Assembly: GCA_947491315.1 (NCBI GenBank) | Contig: CANLII010000002.1 | Location: forward strand, 1 to 64,000 | Direction of reading: 5' to 3' | DNA: 64,000 bases | Source of the DNA: Ignavibacteria bacterium | Lineage (GTDB): Bacteria > Bacteroidota > Ignavibacteria > Kapaibacteriales > UBA961 | Part shown: positions 54,916-64,000 of the stretch, in pieces | Numbering within the stretch: the stretch's first letter is position 1 | Layout of the letters: each line of letters begins with the position of its first letter | Program-made: the position numbers and the translations under genes | Notes under the pieces: generated by a model | What the model saw: only the letters and a program-made list of their open reading frames with translations | What the model was told of the DNA's origin: nothing | The model's database searches: none

Positions 54916-55454
54916 TATTCATGGGCATAGATCCGGGTAGTGTCATTTGTGGCTATGGTGTCATTGAGAAAACTGGCAAGGACACATTCAAAGTACTTGA
55001 ATACGGTGTTGTTGAAGCAAGAAAACACTATGAATCAATGCCTCAAAGACTGGGCATGATTTATGAGCATTTGATTCAAGTTATAGACAGAACACTTCCC
55101 GATGAAATCTCTCTTGAAGCTACATTCTATGCAAAGAATGCGCAATCATTGATTAAACTCTCGCATGCTCGAGGAGTGGCCATGCTGGCTGGAAATCAAA
55201 GAAGCGTTCCGGTTATTGAATATTCAGCAAAAGAGGTGAAGCGAGCCGTGACCGGAAATGGAAATGCAAGCAAGGAACAAGTGGGATTCATGGTAAAATC
55301 ACTTTTGCATATTGATGATGACAATATGTTTTTTGATTCCACCGATGCACTTGCGGTTGCATTATGTCATGGCATGAAGCGTAGCACGCCAAAACAAAGC
55401 GCTAAATCATGGTCCCAGTTCATTCAGGAAAATCCGAACAGGATCAAAAAATGA
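54912..55454 (+). CDS. ruvC: Crossover junction endodeoxyribonuclease RuvC
   Basis: The 180-residue Holliday junction resolvase has the acidic catalytic residues of the family: Asp7 in MGIDPGSVICGYGVI, Glu in SLEATFYAKN (about 65), and a C-terminal Asp in DSTDALAVALCH (about 138-142). Other RuvC features are SLIKLSHARGVAM and EYSAKEVKRAVTGNGNASKEQ. It overlaps dapF and the Nudix gene by four bases each. RuvA and RuvB are not in the window. Confidence 0.95.
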   Translation: MIFMGIDPGSVICGYGVIEKTGKDTFKVLEYGVVEARKHYESMPQRLGMIYEHLIQVIDRTLPDEISLEATFYAKNAQSLIKLSHARGVAMLAGNQRSVPVIEYSAKEVKRAVTGNGNASKEQVGFMVKSLLHIDDDNMFFDSTDALAVALCHGMKRSTPKQSAKSWSQFIQENPNRIKK

Positions 55455-56101
55455 ATCATGATGCATTCATAGGTTATTTACGCGATCGATTAACTAAGCC
55501 ACTTCCCGGTTGGGATTATCAGCAAAGAATGAGTCCAATCATTGCAGGAAATAGAACCAATGAACCGCGCAATATTCCTCAAGATGCCCACCAAACCGGA
55601 GTTGCGGCATTATTGTTTCCTGGAGATTTTGGCAGTGAATTGATATTCACGATTCGAAGTCAATTTGTATCGCATCATAAAGGACAAATCAGTTTTCCGG
55701 GTGGAAGAGCTGAAACACATGAATCTATCATTGAAACCGCTCTTAGAGAAACACATGAAGAATTGGGAATTGAAGAGTCCAGCATCAATGTAATAGGCAA
55801 ATTATCATCTCTCTATGTACCTCCTTCGCATTCTCATATGCATGTGATAGTAGGCGAATTGAATCAAATCCCTGTTTTTCAACCAAGTCTTCAAGAAGTT
55901 GAAGAAGTGTTTTCTGTATCATTGCATGCTCTGGCTTTTCAGCATGAGATCATTCATCTACCCAAAATGAGAGCACAAGATATTGAGGTTCTCGCTCCAT
56001 GTTGGCCGATTCATCCCAAAAATCATTTATGGGGTGCAACAGCAATGTGTGTGAGTGAATTGATTGGACTATACACGGACTTCATGCATGAAAACCAATA
56101 A
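55451..56101 (+). CDS. CoA pyrophosphatase (Nudix, NudL/YeaB type)
   Basis: The 216-residue hydrolase has a full Nudix box, GRAETHESIIETALRETHEE followed by LGI (about 91-113), preceded by HHKGQISFPGG, which is the pattern of the CoA-diphosphatase subfamily (UPF0035). It probably splits CoA to 4'-phosphopantetheine and 3',5'-ADP. The frame opens earlier, but the ATG at 55451 overlaps the ruvC stop (ATGA) and gives the usual length. The end overlaps the next gene by 14 bases. Confidence 0.9.
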   Translation: MNHDAFIGYLRDRLTKPLPGWDYQQRMSPIIAGNRTNEPRNIPQDAHQTGVAALLFPGDFGSELIFTIRSQFVSHHKGQISFPGGRAETHESIIETALRETHEELGIEESSINVIGKLSSLYVPPSHSHMHVIVGELNQIPVFQPSLQEVEEVFSVSLHALAFQHEIIHLPKMRAQDIEVLAPCWPIHPKNHLWGATAMCVSELIGLYTDFMHENQ

Positions 56102-58865
56102 ATACGCAATATTGTCGAAGTCAGCATTAGATTCATTGAAACAATATTTCCCGAATGAGGATATATATACTCAATTAGCTCATAGACTTCTGTATGCTCA
56201 TGATGCAAGCGCTTATCGGATCATTCCATTAGGTATTGTATTTCCGAGAACTACTACAGATATTCAATTCTTATATTCTTGGGCCCATGAACATCTTATC
56301 CCTTTAACCTTCAGATCAGCCGGCACTTCCCTTTCAGGTCAAGCAATCGGCGAGGGTTTGATTGCAGATTGTTCAAAGTATTGGAAAGATGTTTCTTATG
56401 ATTCAGCTCAACACATAGTGAGCGTTGAACCGGGAATCATAGGTGGACATGTCAATAGACATCTTATACCTCATCACCGCAAGATAGGTCCTGATCCGGC
56501 CTCCATCAATGCCTGCATGATGGGTGGAATACTCTCCAATAATGCAAGCGGAATGTGTTGTGGAATCGAACAAAATTCCTATCACACGATTGCATCACTC
56601 AAATGCGTTTTACCCAATGGGTATATTGTTGATACTGCAGATACACAATCTTCCCGCGATTTACAGATCAATGCACCTGAAATACATGAAGGAATATTGC
56701 GAATTCGAGATGAGATCATGCAATCACCAATACTCATTGAACATATTCGGAATAAATATCGATTGAAAAATACTGTCGGATATTGTTTGAATGCCTTTAT
56801 CGATGAAACAGAACCTGTCCATATCTTAAAAAAACTCTTTATTGGTTCCGAGGGAACACTTGGTTTCATAGCAAAGGCAGGACTTCATACACTTCCAATT
56901 CTCCCGCATGCTTCTACTGCAATACTGTTTTTCGATACAATTGATAGTGCCTGCAAAGCAATCCCTTTACTCGTAAAAACATCCCCTGCCGCCATGGAAA
57001 TCATGGATAGAGCCGCGCTTCGTTCTATAGAATCACAAGTGGGTGCTCCCTATATCATACAATCCCTAGGAAAAGATGGAACAGGAATTCTTATTGAGTA
57101 TCAATCCCATAGTCAAGAATCTCTGCTGAAAAAGTTATATGGATTTTCGGATATTCAAGAACATCTCCATTTGATTGAAATTCCCACATTCACTGATGAT
57201 ATCTCTTTGCGCAATCAATATTGGAAGATTCGCAAAGGCATGTTTCCATCAGTCGGAGCATCGCGCGCGAAAGGAACCGGAATCATCAATGAAGATATTG
57301 CAGTTCCCATTGAATCACTTGCAGATGCAGTCAAAGATTTGCGACTGTTATTTGCAAAGTATCACTTCCACGAGGCAATCATCTTTGGTCATGCCAAAGA
57401 AGGTAATCTTCATTTTGTGATTGCACATGCATTTGATTCAGAACAAGATATTAAGGCATTCGGTGATTTCATGCAAGACTTGGCAAATGTGATCATAGAC
57501 ACATATAAAGGTTCATTGAAAGCTGAGCATGGAACCGGGAGAAATATTGCTCCCTTTGTTTCCCATGAATGGGGTAATGAAGCATATGCCTTAATGAAGC
57601 GAATCAAGCAATTATTCGATCCCCATGGAATCATGAATCCGGGAGTTATCATATCTGATGATCCTACATGTCATGTACAGCATGTAAAACCATTTCCCAT
57701 TGTGCATGATATCATCGATTCTTGCATTGAATGTGGTTATTGTGAATCGCATTGTCCCACACATCAGTATACCCTATCACCAAGGCAACGCATCATTTTG
57801 GATAGAGAAATAGCTCTTGAACAAGATCCAATCATACGAAAAGAATTATCTGATTTTGCGAGTTATGCCCAAATTGATTCTTGTGCCACAGATGGTCTCT
57901 GTTCTCTTGCATGTCCAGTACAGATTAATACCGGGCAATATATGCTTGAAAAAAGATCCATGTCACTTGATATTGATTCCAAAAACAGATATGACAAAGA
58001 AGCTCAATCAATTCAAGATAGAGACAAATCGATTCGAAGAAAAATGAAGGCAGGACATATCGCATCTCGCATCATTGGAGACAATGCATTACAAAAGATA
58101 TCCATGATTGGATCTTCTCTTTTCAATACTCCTCAATGGATATCAGGACTTCCTACTTCTTGGAAAGAGACACATTATGAAAGTGATAAACCTTCCAAGA
58201 TCATGTATCTACCTTCTTGCACGGCACGATTATTTGCAAAGCCAAATGTCGATTCACCGGCATTGCCGGATTTGATCATGTCTCTATCCCAAAGAGCCGG
58301 CTTGAATTTGTCAATACCAAATGATATTGCGACTCGTTGTTGCGGACTTGCATATTCTTCCAAAGGTGCGGAATCATCAGCTGATATCGCATCAAAAAAC
58401 TGGTCGCATCACATTCCCAAAGATTCAATTATTCTTACAGATTCTTATTCTTGCTATTCGCATATTCGAGAAAGCATGCACATAATGGACCTGCTTTCAT
58501 TTGCCGAACTGCTTATTGATACACTTCCAATCCAACAGATAGAAGGAATGGCAATTATCCATCCTCCTTGTTCTGTGCAAATGAGTCAGGCCACAGAAAG
58601 AATGAAAGCAATTACATCTACATTAGTCACTCAAGTATTCATTCCCGAATCACTTGGATGTTGCGGAATGGCGGGTGATCATGGATTTAAAGATCCCGGA
58701 TTAAGCAAACATGCATGTGCTGAGATGAAAAAAGAAATCATTCAGCAGAGGAATGTCATTGGGTATTATTCTCTGAATCCAACATGTGAATTGGGTATGA
58801 AGATTGGCACTGAAAAAGAATATGTCTCTCTATTCTATCTCATTCAAAAAGCATTGAAGTCTTAA
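56088..58865 (+). CDS. FAD-binding and Fe-S oxidoreductase (GlcD/GlpC-like, D-2-hydroxyacid dehydrogenase)
   Basis: About 925 residues. The N-terminal FAD_binding_4 domain (about 35-230; PLTFRSAGTSLSGQAIGEG and GGILSNNASGM) is followed by an FAD-oxidase C-terminal domain ending near LKAEHGTGRNIAPFV. Two ferredoxin-like motifs come next (CIECGYCESHC; CATDGLCSLAC), then two CCG repeats (TRCCGLAYSS, LGCCGMAGDHG). This fusion oxidises D-lactate, glycolate or D-2-hydroxyglutarate and passes electrons to quinone or another carrier. The exact substrate is unknown. The ATG at 56088 is preferred to an upstream TTG. It abuts the convergent transporter gene with no gap. Confidence 0.88.
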   Translation: MKTNKYAILSKSALDSLKQYFPNEDIYTQLAHRLLYAHDASAYRIIPLGIVFPRTTTDIQFLYSWAHEHLIPLTFRSAGTSLSGQAIGEGLIADCSKYWKDVSYDSAQHIVSVEPGIIGGHVNRHLIPHHRKIGPDPASINACMMGGILSNNASGMCCGIEQNSYHTIASLKCVLPNGYIVDTADTQSSRDLQINAPEIHEGILRIRDEIMQSPILIEHIRNKYRLKNTVGYCLNAFIDETEPVHILKKLFIGSEGTLGFIAKAGLHTLPILPHASTAILFFDTIDSACKAIPLLVKTSPAAMEIMDRAALRSIESQVGAPYIIQSLGKDGTGILIEYQSHSQESLLKKLYGFSDIQEHLHLIEIPTFTDDISLRNQYWKIRKGMFPSVGASRAKGTGIINEDIAVPIESLADAVKDLRLLFAKYHFHEAIIFGHAKEGNLHFVIAHAFDSEQDIKAFGDFMQDLANVIIDTYKGSLKAEHGTGRNIAPFVSHEWGNEAYALMKRIKQLFDPHGIMNPGVIISDDPTCHVQHVKPFPIVHDIIDSCIECGYCESHCPTHQYTLSPRQRIILDREIALEQDPIIRKELSDFASYAQIDSCATDGLCSLACPVQINTGQYMLEKRSMSLDIDSKNRYDKEAQSIQDRDKSIRRKMKAGHIASRIIGDNALQKISMIGSSLFNTPQWISGLPTSWKETHYESDKPSKIMYLPSCTARLFAKPNVDSPALPDLIMSLSQRAGLNLSIPNDIATRCCGLAYSSKGAESSADIASKNWSHHIPKDSIILTDSYSCYSHIRESMHIMDLLSFAELLIDTLPIQQIEGMAIIHPPCSVQMSQATERMKAITSTLVTQVFIPESLGCCGMAGDHGFKDPGLSKHACAEMKKEIIQQRNVIGYYSLNPTCELGMKIGTEKEYVSLFYLIQKALKS

Positions 58866-60134
58866 TCAAGTTTCCTGCCTTGTTCTTCTGGCAAATAATC
58901 CGAGGAACAATAATCCAAGCAGAAAGAAGATAATCAAAGCAAGCAATGCTGAGCGATATGAACCACTTAATTGCAAACTGATTCCAAATAATAGTGGCCC
59001 AAGCCAACTACTCCCTCGATCGGTCAATTCATATATCCCAAAATATCGTGATTCGCTCCCCGCAGGAATAATCTTTGAGTAAATAGATCTTGCCAATGAT
59101 TGACTTCCTCCAAGTACAATTGCAATCACAGCACTCAGCGCATAAAAATGAATGGAAGAACCCGGTGGAAGAAATGCATAGGCATAAATAATAATGCTCA
59201 TCCAGAGAAATAAACTTAGCATCAACAAATTCAATGCAGAAGATGATTGTGCAAGTTTGCCAAACATCAAAGCGCCAAAGATAGCGATGATTTGTACCAG
59301 CAGAATCGATACTTGAAGTGTTTCAAGTGGTAATTTCAATTCTTCGCTTCCGAATTGCGCTGCCATCGAGATCACTGTTTGAATACCATCATTAAATAGT
59401 AAGAATGCAATCAAGAACAGTAAAATTCTTGGTTGATGGAGAATTTCCTTCAATCCTGCAATAGAGACCAGTAAACCCTCATTGGTCTTTTTGGGTTGAG
59501 TTTTTGGAGTTCTCAAGAATGGAATAAAGGTAAATATTCCCCACCAGATACCGGCTGATGCAAGTGATATTCTGACTGCTTGACCACCACTGATTCCAAT
59601 GGAATCTTTCAGCAAATACAATCCAAGATTCAATAGCAACAGTAATCCACCGCCCGCATACCCAATCGCAAATCCCCGAGCAGAGACTTGATCTCTTGAT
59701 TCCTCATCTGCAATATCATTCAGCATGGCATTATATGCCACGATTGAAGATCCATAAGCTCCATTAGCGATGATGAAAAGTAATGCTCCAACCAGTACAT
59801 TTCCCGATTCAATCCAATACATGCCTATTGTTGCAAAAGCACCAATGGCCGTACATATCAAAATGACAGCTCTTTTTCCAAGCGGGCCATCGGATGCATA
59901 TCCTACAATAGGAAGCAAAAGAAATTGAAGGAATACAGAACTTGAAACAGTATATGGAAACAATGATTGAGGGGCTATAGGTATGCCAAAAACATATAAA
60001 GCACCGAAAGTCGCTACCTCTGTTTGGGCAATGGAAGTAAGATATGGTCCGAAGAAAACAGTAATGACAGTCGTTGTGAATGCTGAACTTGCCCAGTCAT
60101 ACATATACCAAGCAAACCGTGATTGTGAGGACAT
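58866..60134 (-). CDS. MFS transporter of the UMF1 / Atg22-like family
   Basis: About 422 residues with around twelve membrane helices. The N-terminal motif WYMYDWASSAFTTTVITVFF is the hallmark of the UMF1 family, related to yeast vacuolar amino-acid effluxer Atg22. GGSQSLARSIYSKIIP and RYFGIYELTDRGSSWLGPL are also typical. The substrate in bacteria is not known. The frame is open to a TTG at 60149, but the ATG at 60134 gives the normal N-terminus. It is divergent from ftsQ across about 225 bp. Confidence 0.9.
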   Translation of the reverse strand: MSSQSRFAWYMYDWASSAFTTTVITVFFGPYLTSIAQTEVATFGALYVFGIPIAPQSLFPYTVSSSVFLQFLLLPIVGYASDGPLGKRAVILICTAIGAFATIGMYWIESGNVLVGALLFIIANGAYGSSIVAYNAMLNDIADEESRDQVSARGFAIGYAGGGLLLLLNLGLYLLKDSIGISGGQAVRISLASAGIWWGIFTFIPFLRTPKTQPKKTNEGLLVSIAGLKEILHQPRILLFLIAFLLFNDGIQTVISMAAQFGSEELKLPLETLQVSILLVQIIAIFGALMFGKLAQSSSALNLLMLSLFLWMSIIIYAYAFLPPGSSIHFYALSAVIAIVLGGSQSLARSIYSKIIPAGSESRYFGIYELTDRGSSWLGPLLFGISLQLSGSYRSALLALIIFFLLGLLFLGLFARRTRQET

Positions 60135-60358
60135 GATACATTGTTCCAAAAGTCAAGATTATCAACCTCAAAATACATTTTCTTTTGTGTTTCTCTTTTT
60201 AAATTGGCATAAATCCACATATATCAGGGATTTTTTTCTTGACATTCAAGGCACACTCTTGTATGTTTGTGCGGACTGATATAGCAGCATAGTATCAGTC
60301 ACCCAATTTTTACATGCATATTTCCACGGTTCACATGATCATCCCTGATTGATGGGCA

Positions 60359-61189
60359 ATGATTCATTGTAGTTTGGAATCTTTGATGGCATTCCGTCTT
60401 TTCTCACAAACATATGATCCAACGGATTTTAATCCTGAGGCAAGAGCAGGTGCAATCAGTCAATTGATTGTCATCGGACTTGTGATTATTGCCATTTTGA
60501 TACTTGCTTTGCGATGGAAATCAACCCAGAATGTGCAATCAATAGTCATCGAAGGGGCAAAAGCGCTTCGTCCTGAAGAAGTAATGGCAATGGCATCATT
60601 AACACTAGCAGATACGACAGAATCTGCATCAGCCACTCGATTGGCGCATATTCGAATGAATATTTTGAAGCATCCTTATATTAAAAATGCCATCGTTGAG
60701 AGTAATGGAATCAGAGGAATCAAGATTCAAGTGATGGAAAGAGAGCCCTATATCGCATTTCCATCGACTATGGGAAGAATAGATTATGTGGATTCAAGTG
60801 GTATCATCTTACCTTATGACAAGTTTTCGTATAATTCCGATGTTCCAATCATTTATGGTATTTATGATGGAAAAAAAATCAATAAAACCATTTTGAAGAA
60901 TGTTTCAGAAATCATAGAAACTGCGAAAATGAAAGACATTGGATTGCAGGAATTACTTTCTGAAATTGAAGTCAATAGCATACAGAAAGAATACACATTC
61001 ATCACCACAGATGGTGATACGGAAATCAAATTTGGTTCTGCTGATAATATTGACAGAAAATTGGAAAAACTTCGACTCTATATGTTGCATGCGGCAACCA
61101 GACAAGGACATCCACGATATGTTGACATTCGTTGGAAGAATCAAATCGTGATTGGTAAGAAGCCATTACTGGCAAGTTCAGGCAATTGA
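60359..61189 (+). CDS. ftsQ: Cell division protein FtsQ
   Basis: Up to 276 residues. A short cytoplasmic segment and one membrane helix (about 36-53) precede a POTRA domain (VQSIVIEGAKALRPEEVMAM, about 61-80) and a beta domain (GRIDYVDSSGIILPY). FtsQ links FtsA/FtsZ to the septal synthase complex. The identity rests on this layout and on ftsA and ftsZ directly downstream. Start codons at 60359 and 60386 are both possible, and neither has a strong ribosome site. MurC and other upstream dcw genes are not adjacent. Confidence 0.88.
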   Translation: MIHCSLESLMAFRLFSQTYDPTDFNPEARAGAISQLIVIGLVIIAILILALRWKSTQNVQSIVIEGAKALRPEEVMAMASLTLADTTESASATRLAHIRMNILKHPYIKNAIVESNGIRGIKIQVMEREPYIAFPSTMGRIDYVDSSGIILPYDKFSYNSDVPIIYGIYDGKKINKTILKNVSEIIETAKMKDIGLQELLSEIEVNSIQKEYTFITTDGDTEIKFGSADNIDRKLEKLRLYMLHAATRQGHPRYVDIRWKNQIVIGKKPLLASSGN

Positions 61190-61213
61190 TCTCTCATAGC
61201 AAGGAATGCACCC

Positions 61214-62494
61214 ATGTCAATCAGTGAGTATAAAGCAGTCTTGGATATCGGCACAACAAAAGTGGTTGCACTGATTGCATCACATAATGTCAATAGTGGG
61301 AATTTGGATATTTTAGGTATTGGTGCTTCTGTCAATGAAGGTCTTCGCAAAGGGGTTGTGATTAATATTGACAAAACAGTTAAAGCTATCACTCAAGCCA
61401 TTTCCATAGCTGAACAGCAAGCAGGTATTCAAGTTCAATCTATTACGATTGGAATTGCAGGCGATCACATCCAGTCCCTTTTGTCCAGATCAATCATTGC
61501 CATTCCAAATGCTTCTAGAGAAATTTCCCAATTTGATGTTCAGCGTATTATTGATGATGCAATGAATGTCAAACTCCCGACTGACAGACAAATTCTACAC
61601 ATACTTCCTCAAGAGTATATCATTGATGGTCAGGATGGTGTGACTGATCCTATCGGAATGAGTGGTGTTCGCATGGAATCAAATGTCCATGTAATTACGG
61701 CACTATTGTCCTCCATTCAAAATCTTCATAAATGCATAGAAAGAGCAAATTTGAAGGTCAATCGAATGATCATTAATCCTATCGCATCAAGCAATGCTGT
61801 TCTTGATGATGATGAAAAAGAAGTGGGGGTTGCATTGATTGATATCGGAGGTGGAACAACAGACATCGCGGTGTTCAGGGACAATGTCATTCGGCATACC
61901 GCAAGCATTCCACTAGCCGGTAATAAGATCACTGAAGATATTTCTGATGGACTTGGAATTTTGTTTAATCAAGCCGAGCGATTGAAAAGAGATTTTGGTC
62001 ATGCTACGGTAGAAAGTATTTTGCATGAAGAAACCATCATGGTTCCCGGCATCAGCGGTCGTAATCCCTTGGAAATAAACAAAAGTCTCCTTGCTCGAAT
62101 CATTGGTCCAAGATTAGAGGAAATTTTTGAACATTGTTTTGATGAATTAAGAAAATCCGGTTATATCCATCGTCTTCCTGCGGGAATAGTACTTACAGGT
62201 GGCTCCTCATTATTGCATGGCAATGATGATTTGGCTTCGAGAATTTTCGGCATGCCAGTGAAGTTGGGGATTCCAAATGGAATGGATTTTGGTGGATTCG
62301 GTAGTGAGATTGAACATCCCATGTTTTCAACTTCTGTCGGACTATTAATTGAACAAAAGAATATCCCAAGTACAAATGCTGAAACCCCAAAGCAAGAAAT
62401 GATCCCGGAAATCAATAAAAGAAGTGAATCCACTGATAAGAATGAAAAACAATCATTCATTAAGAAGTTTTTTACCTTTTTTGATGAACTTTAA
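61214..62494 (+). CDS. ftsA: Cell division protein FtsA
   Basis: The 426-residue actin-like ATPase anchors FtsZ to the membrane. The phosphate-1 motif AVLDIGTTKVVALIA (about 8-22), ALIDIGGGTTDIAVF (about 209-223) and GIVLTGGSSLLHG (about 323-335) are present, and the C-terminus ends in an amphipathic, basic-aromatic helix (SFIKKFFTFFDEL) suited to membrane binding. It starts 24 bases after ftsQ. Confidence 0.96.
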   Translation: MSISEYKAVLDIGTTKVVALIASHNVNSGNLDILGIGASVNEGLRKGVVINIDKTVKAITQAISIAEQQAGIQVQSITIGIAGDHIQSLLSRSIIAIPNASREISQFDVQRIIDDAMNVKLPTDRQILHILPQEYIIDGQDGVTDPIGMSGVRMESNVHVITALLSSIQNLHKCIERANLKVNRMIINPIASSNAVLDDDEKEVGVALIDIGGGTTDIAVFRDNVIRHTASIPLAGNKITEDISDGLGILFNQAERLKRDFGHATVESILHEETIMVPGISGRNPLEINKSLLARIIGPRLEEIFEHCFDELRKSGYIHRLPAGIVLTGGSSLLHGNDDLASRIFGMPVKLGIPNGMDFGGFGSEIEHPMFSTSVGLLIEQKNIPSTNAETPKQEMIPEINKRSESTDKNEKQSFIKKFFTFFDEL

Positions 62495-62533
62495 TTTGAC
62501 ATTGCCCCGCCTATTTCCTATATTGTCGAGCAT

Positions 62534-62558
62534 GATTTACCTTTGCAGCTGGTAAATC
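62534..62558 (+). other. Stem-loop between ftsA and ftsZ
   Basis: GATTTACC at 62534-62541 pairs perfectly with GGTAAATC at 62551-62558 across a nine-base loop. One further pair can extend the stem. No T-run follows, so it is not a standard terminator. It may be an operator or a processing site that separates ftsA and ftsZ expression. Confidence 0.35.
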
Positions 62559-62598
62559 ACCCAAGCATACTCACATTATACAAATTCTGATACCATAC

Positions 62599-62628
62599 TT
62601 GTCATACAAGATATGCGATCTTTATTAT
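62599..62628 (+). promoter_or_regulatory. Possible ftsZ promoter
   Basis: TTGTCA (62599-62604) and TATTAT (62623-62628) are 18 bases apart and lie about 40 bases before the ftsZ start. They resemble sigma70-type boxes, whereas other promoters here seem to follow TAnnTTTG, so confidence is low. Confidence 0.25.
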
Positions 62629-62667
62629 GATAATTACTTTTTTCATAACACTTTTCCGGGGGGAAAT

Positions 62668-64000
62668 GTGATAACTATCGATACAGATTTAACCAAATAC
62701 GGAGCAAAAATCCGTGTTATTGGCGTTGGTGGTGGTGGTGGAAATGCCATTAATAGCATGATACAACGCGGATTATCCGGGGTTGATTTCATTGCAGCTA
62801 ATACAGATGCCCAGGCTCTGTCCAAAAATGCAGCTTCAATCAAATTGCATGTTGGAAAAGAGTCCACAAGAGGACTTGGCGCTGGTGGCAGACCTGAGAT
62901 AGGCAAGGAAGCAGCGGAAGAAAATGCTGATGAAATTCGTGAGCATTTGGCTGGTAGTGACATGATCTTTGTCACAGCCGGAATGGGTGGTGGAACAGGT
63001 ACCGGTGGCGCGCCAGTTGTGGCAAGAATTGGTCGTGAACTTGGAGCATTGGTTGTTGGTATTGTCACCAACCCTTTTAATTTCGAAGCAAAGAAAAGAG
63101 CAAATATTGCTGAACAAGGAATCAATGAATTACGACAATATGTTGATGCATTGATTGTCATTCCAAATGAAAAACTTCTATCGATCATAGACCGCAATAC
63201 CTCTTTCATTGAGGCATTTCAAAAGGTAGATGATGTTCTGTATAATGCTACTCGCGGTATATCCGACATTATTTCTGGGAATGGATATATCAATGTTGAC
63301 TTTGCCGATGTACGCTCGATCATGAAAGACATGGGTGATGCACTCATGGGTATTGGTATAGCTTCCGGTGAACACAGAGCAATTTCCGCCGCACAAAATG
63401 CGCTCAATTCCCCATTGCTAGAGGGTGTTTCCATTTCAGGAGCACAAGGCTTGCTTGTAAATATAAGTGGTGGTTCAAGCATGACCATGCATGAAATTGG
63501 AGAAGCTGTTTCGATCATTGAGGAAAATGCCGGTAGTGATGTCAATCTCATCCATGGTATTGTCTACGATGAATCCCTTGATGATAAACTGATGATTACT
63601 GTTGTGGCAACCGGTTTCAAACGTGGACAATATATCTTGCCAAATGCATTAAATGTTCAACAGCAGAATCAAGAAAAAATCATTCCAGCACAAGTAGTGC
63701 AACAACCCACACCTGCTCCTATCATTAGAACAATTGCCGTTAATCCGCCTCAAGCTGATAATCGACAAACTAGAATTGTAGTGAAGCCGGTGAAGGTATA
63801 TGGTGACATTGATGATGAGCAATCAGCTCCTCAATTGTACCAGACTGTGCAAGAAAAACAACAAGAAGAACCAGTTCAAACAAATAGGAATCAACCCGCT
63901 TTCATGCGTCGTACAGATCCGAATATTGTTAGACAAGCAAATGGTGGATCCATTAGAATCAATTCTGTAAATGATTTACCTAATGGAGTGAGAAGTAATT
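62668..64000 (+). CDS. ftsZ: Cell division protein FtsZ (3' end beyond the window)
   Basis: A tubulin-like GTPase that forms the division ring. At least 444 codons are open to the window end. The start is GTG at 62668, since the overlapping ATG is followed by a stop, and a GGGGGG run serves as ribosome site. Motifs include IRVIGVGGGGGNAINSM, IAANTDAQAL, the tubulin signature GMGGGTGTGGAPVVA (about 109-123), and NPFNFEAKKRA. After about residue 320 a Gln/Pro-rich variable linker begins. The C-terminal FtsA-binding peptide is not yet reached. Confidence 0.97.
   Translation, partial: MITIDTDLTKYGAKIRVIGVGGGGGNAINSMIQRGLSGVDFIAANTDAQALSKNAASIKLHVGKESTRGLGAGGRPEIGKEAAEENADEIREHLAGSDMIFVTAGMGGGTGTGGAPVVARIGRELGALVVGIVTNPFNFEAKKRANIAEQGINELRQYVDALIVIPNEKLLSIIDRNTSFIEAFQKVDDVLYNATRGISDIISGNGYINVDFADVRSIMKDMGDALMGIGIASGEHRAISAAQNALNSPLLEGVSISGAQGLLVNISGGSSMTMHEIGEAVSIIEENAGSDVNLIHGIVYDESLDDKLMITVVATGFKRGQYILPNALNVQQQNQEKIIPAQVVQQPTPAPIIRTIAVNPPQADNRQTRIVVKPVKVYGDIDDEQSAPQLYQTVQEKQQEEPVQTNRNQPAFMRRTDPNIVRQANGGSIRINSVNDLPNGVRSN

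Noticed and set aside
62643-63209. 188-codon open frame on the minus strand
   Set aside because: It lies fully opposite ftsZ, whose GTPase motifs are clear. Its Pro/Ser-rich product is an antisense artefact of Gly/Ala codons.

Overview
The window is an A+T-rich bacterial chromosome segment of mostly core genes. Several traits point to the Bacteroidota/Chlorobiota (FCB) group, probably an Ignavibacteria- or Kapabacteria-like aerobe. These are an alternative complex III fused to an aa3 oxidase operon, a giant choice-of-anchor protein with a type IX secretion C-terminal signal, a DUF4292/LptD pair, and TAnnTTTG-type promoter elements. The placement is inference, since no rRNA is present.

Layout. 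0.2-15.2 kb (minus strand): one long respiratory operon, read from 15.2 kb downward: lipoprotein cytochrome c, oxidase subunits II and I, heme A farnesyltransferase, subunits III and IV, SCO copper chaperone, a 72-residue CPxC membrane protein, then ActA-B-C-D-E-F. It ends at a hairpin terminator with a beta-propeller lipoprotein gene immediately behind it. 15.4-18.5 kb (minus): pyrC-rnhB-folE-PTPS, tightly overlapped. 18.6-22.0 kb (plus): DUF4292 lipoprotein-carrier-like gene and LptD. 22.0-25.8 kb (minus): Kgd-type E1-E2 fused 2-oxoglutarate dehydrogenase and tRNA-Leu(UAA). 26.0-28.3 kb (plus): arginase, HPF, HPr kinase. 28.3-33.3 kb: 1671-residue secreted protein. 33.4-38.7 kb: bi-domain oxidoreductase, then E1 alpha and E1 beta of a 2-oxoacid dehydrogenase with purT between them.

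38.8-44.9 kb: a small outer-membrane-like protein, L,D-transpeptidase, Nif3-like protein, coiled-coil zinc-ribbon protein, RNase P RNA, miaE, fmt, rsmG. A 362-bp gap with a perfect DnaA box follows. 45.3-51.7 kb: five-LysM lytic transglycosylase, DUF3108 protein, IcmF-type acyl-CoA mutase core, lipoprotein. 51.8-53.1 kb (minus): rimO. 53.2-58.9 kb: an inositol-monophosphatase gene broken by one in-frame TAA, then dapF, ruvC, a CoA-pyrophosphatase Nudix gene and a GlcD/GlpC-like FAD-FeS oxidoreductase, nearly all overlapping. 58.9-60.1 kb (minus): UMF1-family MFS transporter. 60.4-64.0 kb: ftsQ-ftsA-ftsZ, with ftsZ cut by the window edge.

How it fits together. The genes describe aerobic respiration through a quinol:cytochrome c:oxygen supercomplex, a TCA cycle with an unusual 2-oxoglutarate dehydrogenase, Gram-negative envelope assembly, peptidoglycan remodelling and cell division. 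I saw no CRISPR array, transposase, prophage or defence island, and no clear novel multi-gene system. The most useful leads are the interrupted phosphatase gene, recurrent promoter-like motifs, the small CPxC protein inside the respiratory operon, the attenuator-like terminator next to the propeller gene, and the stand-alone mutase core.
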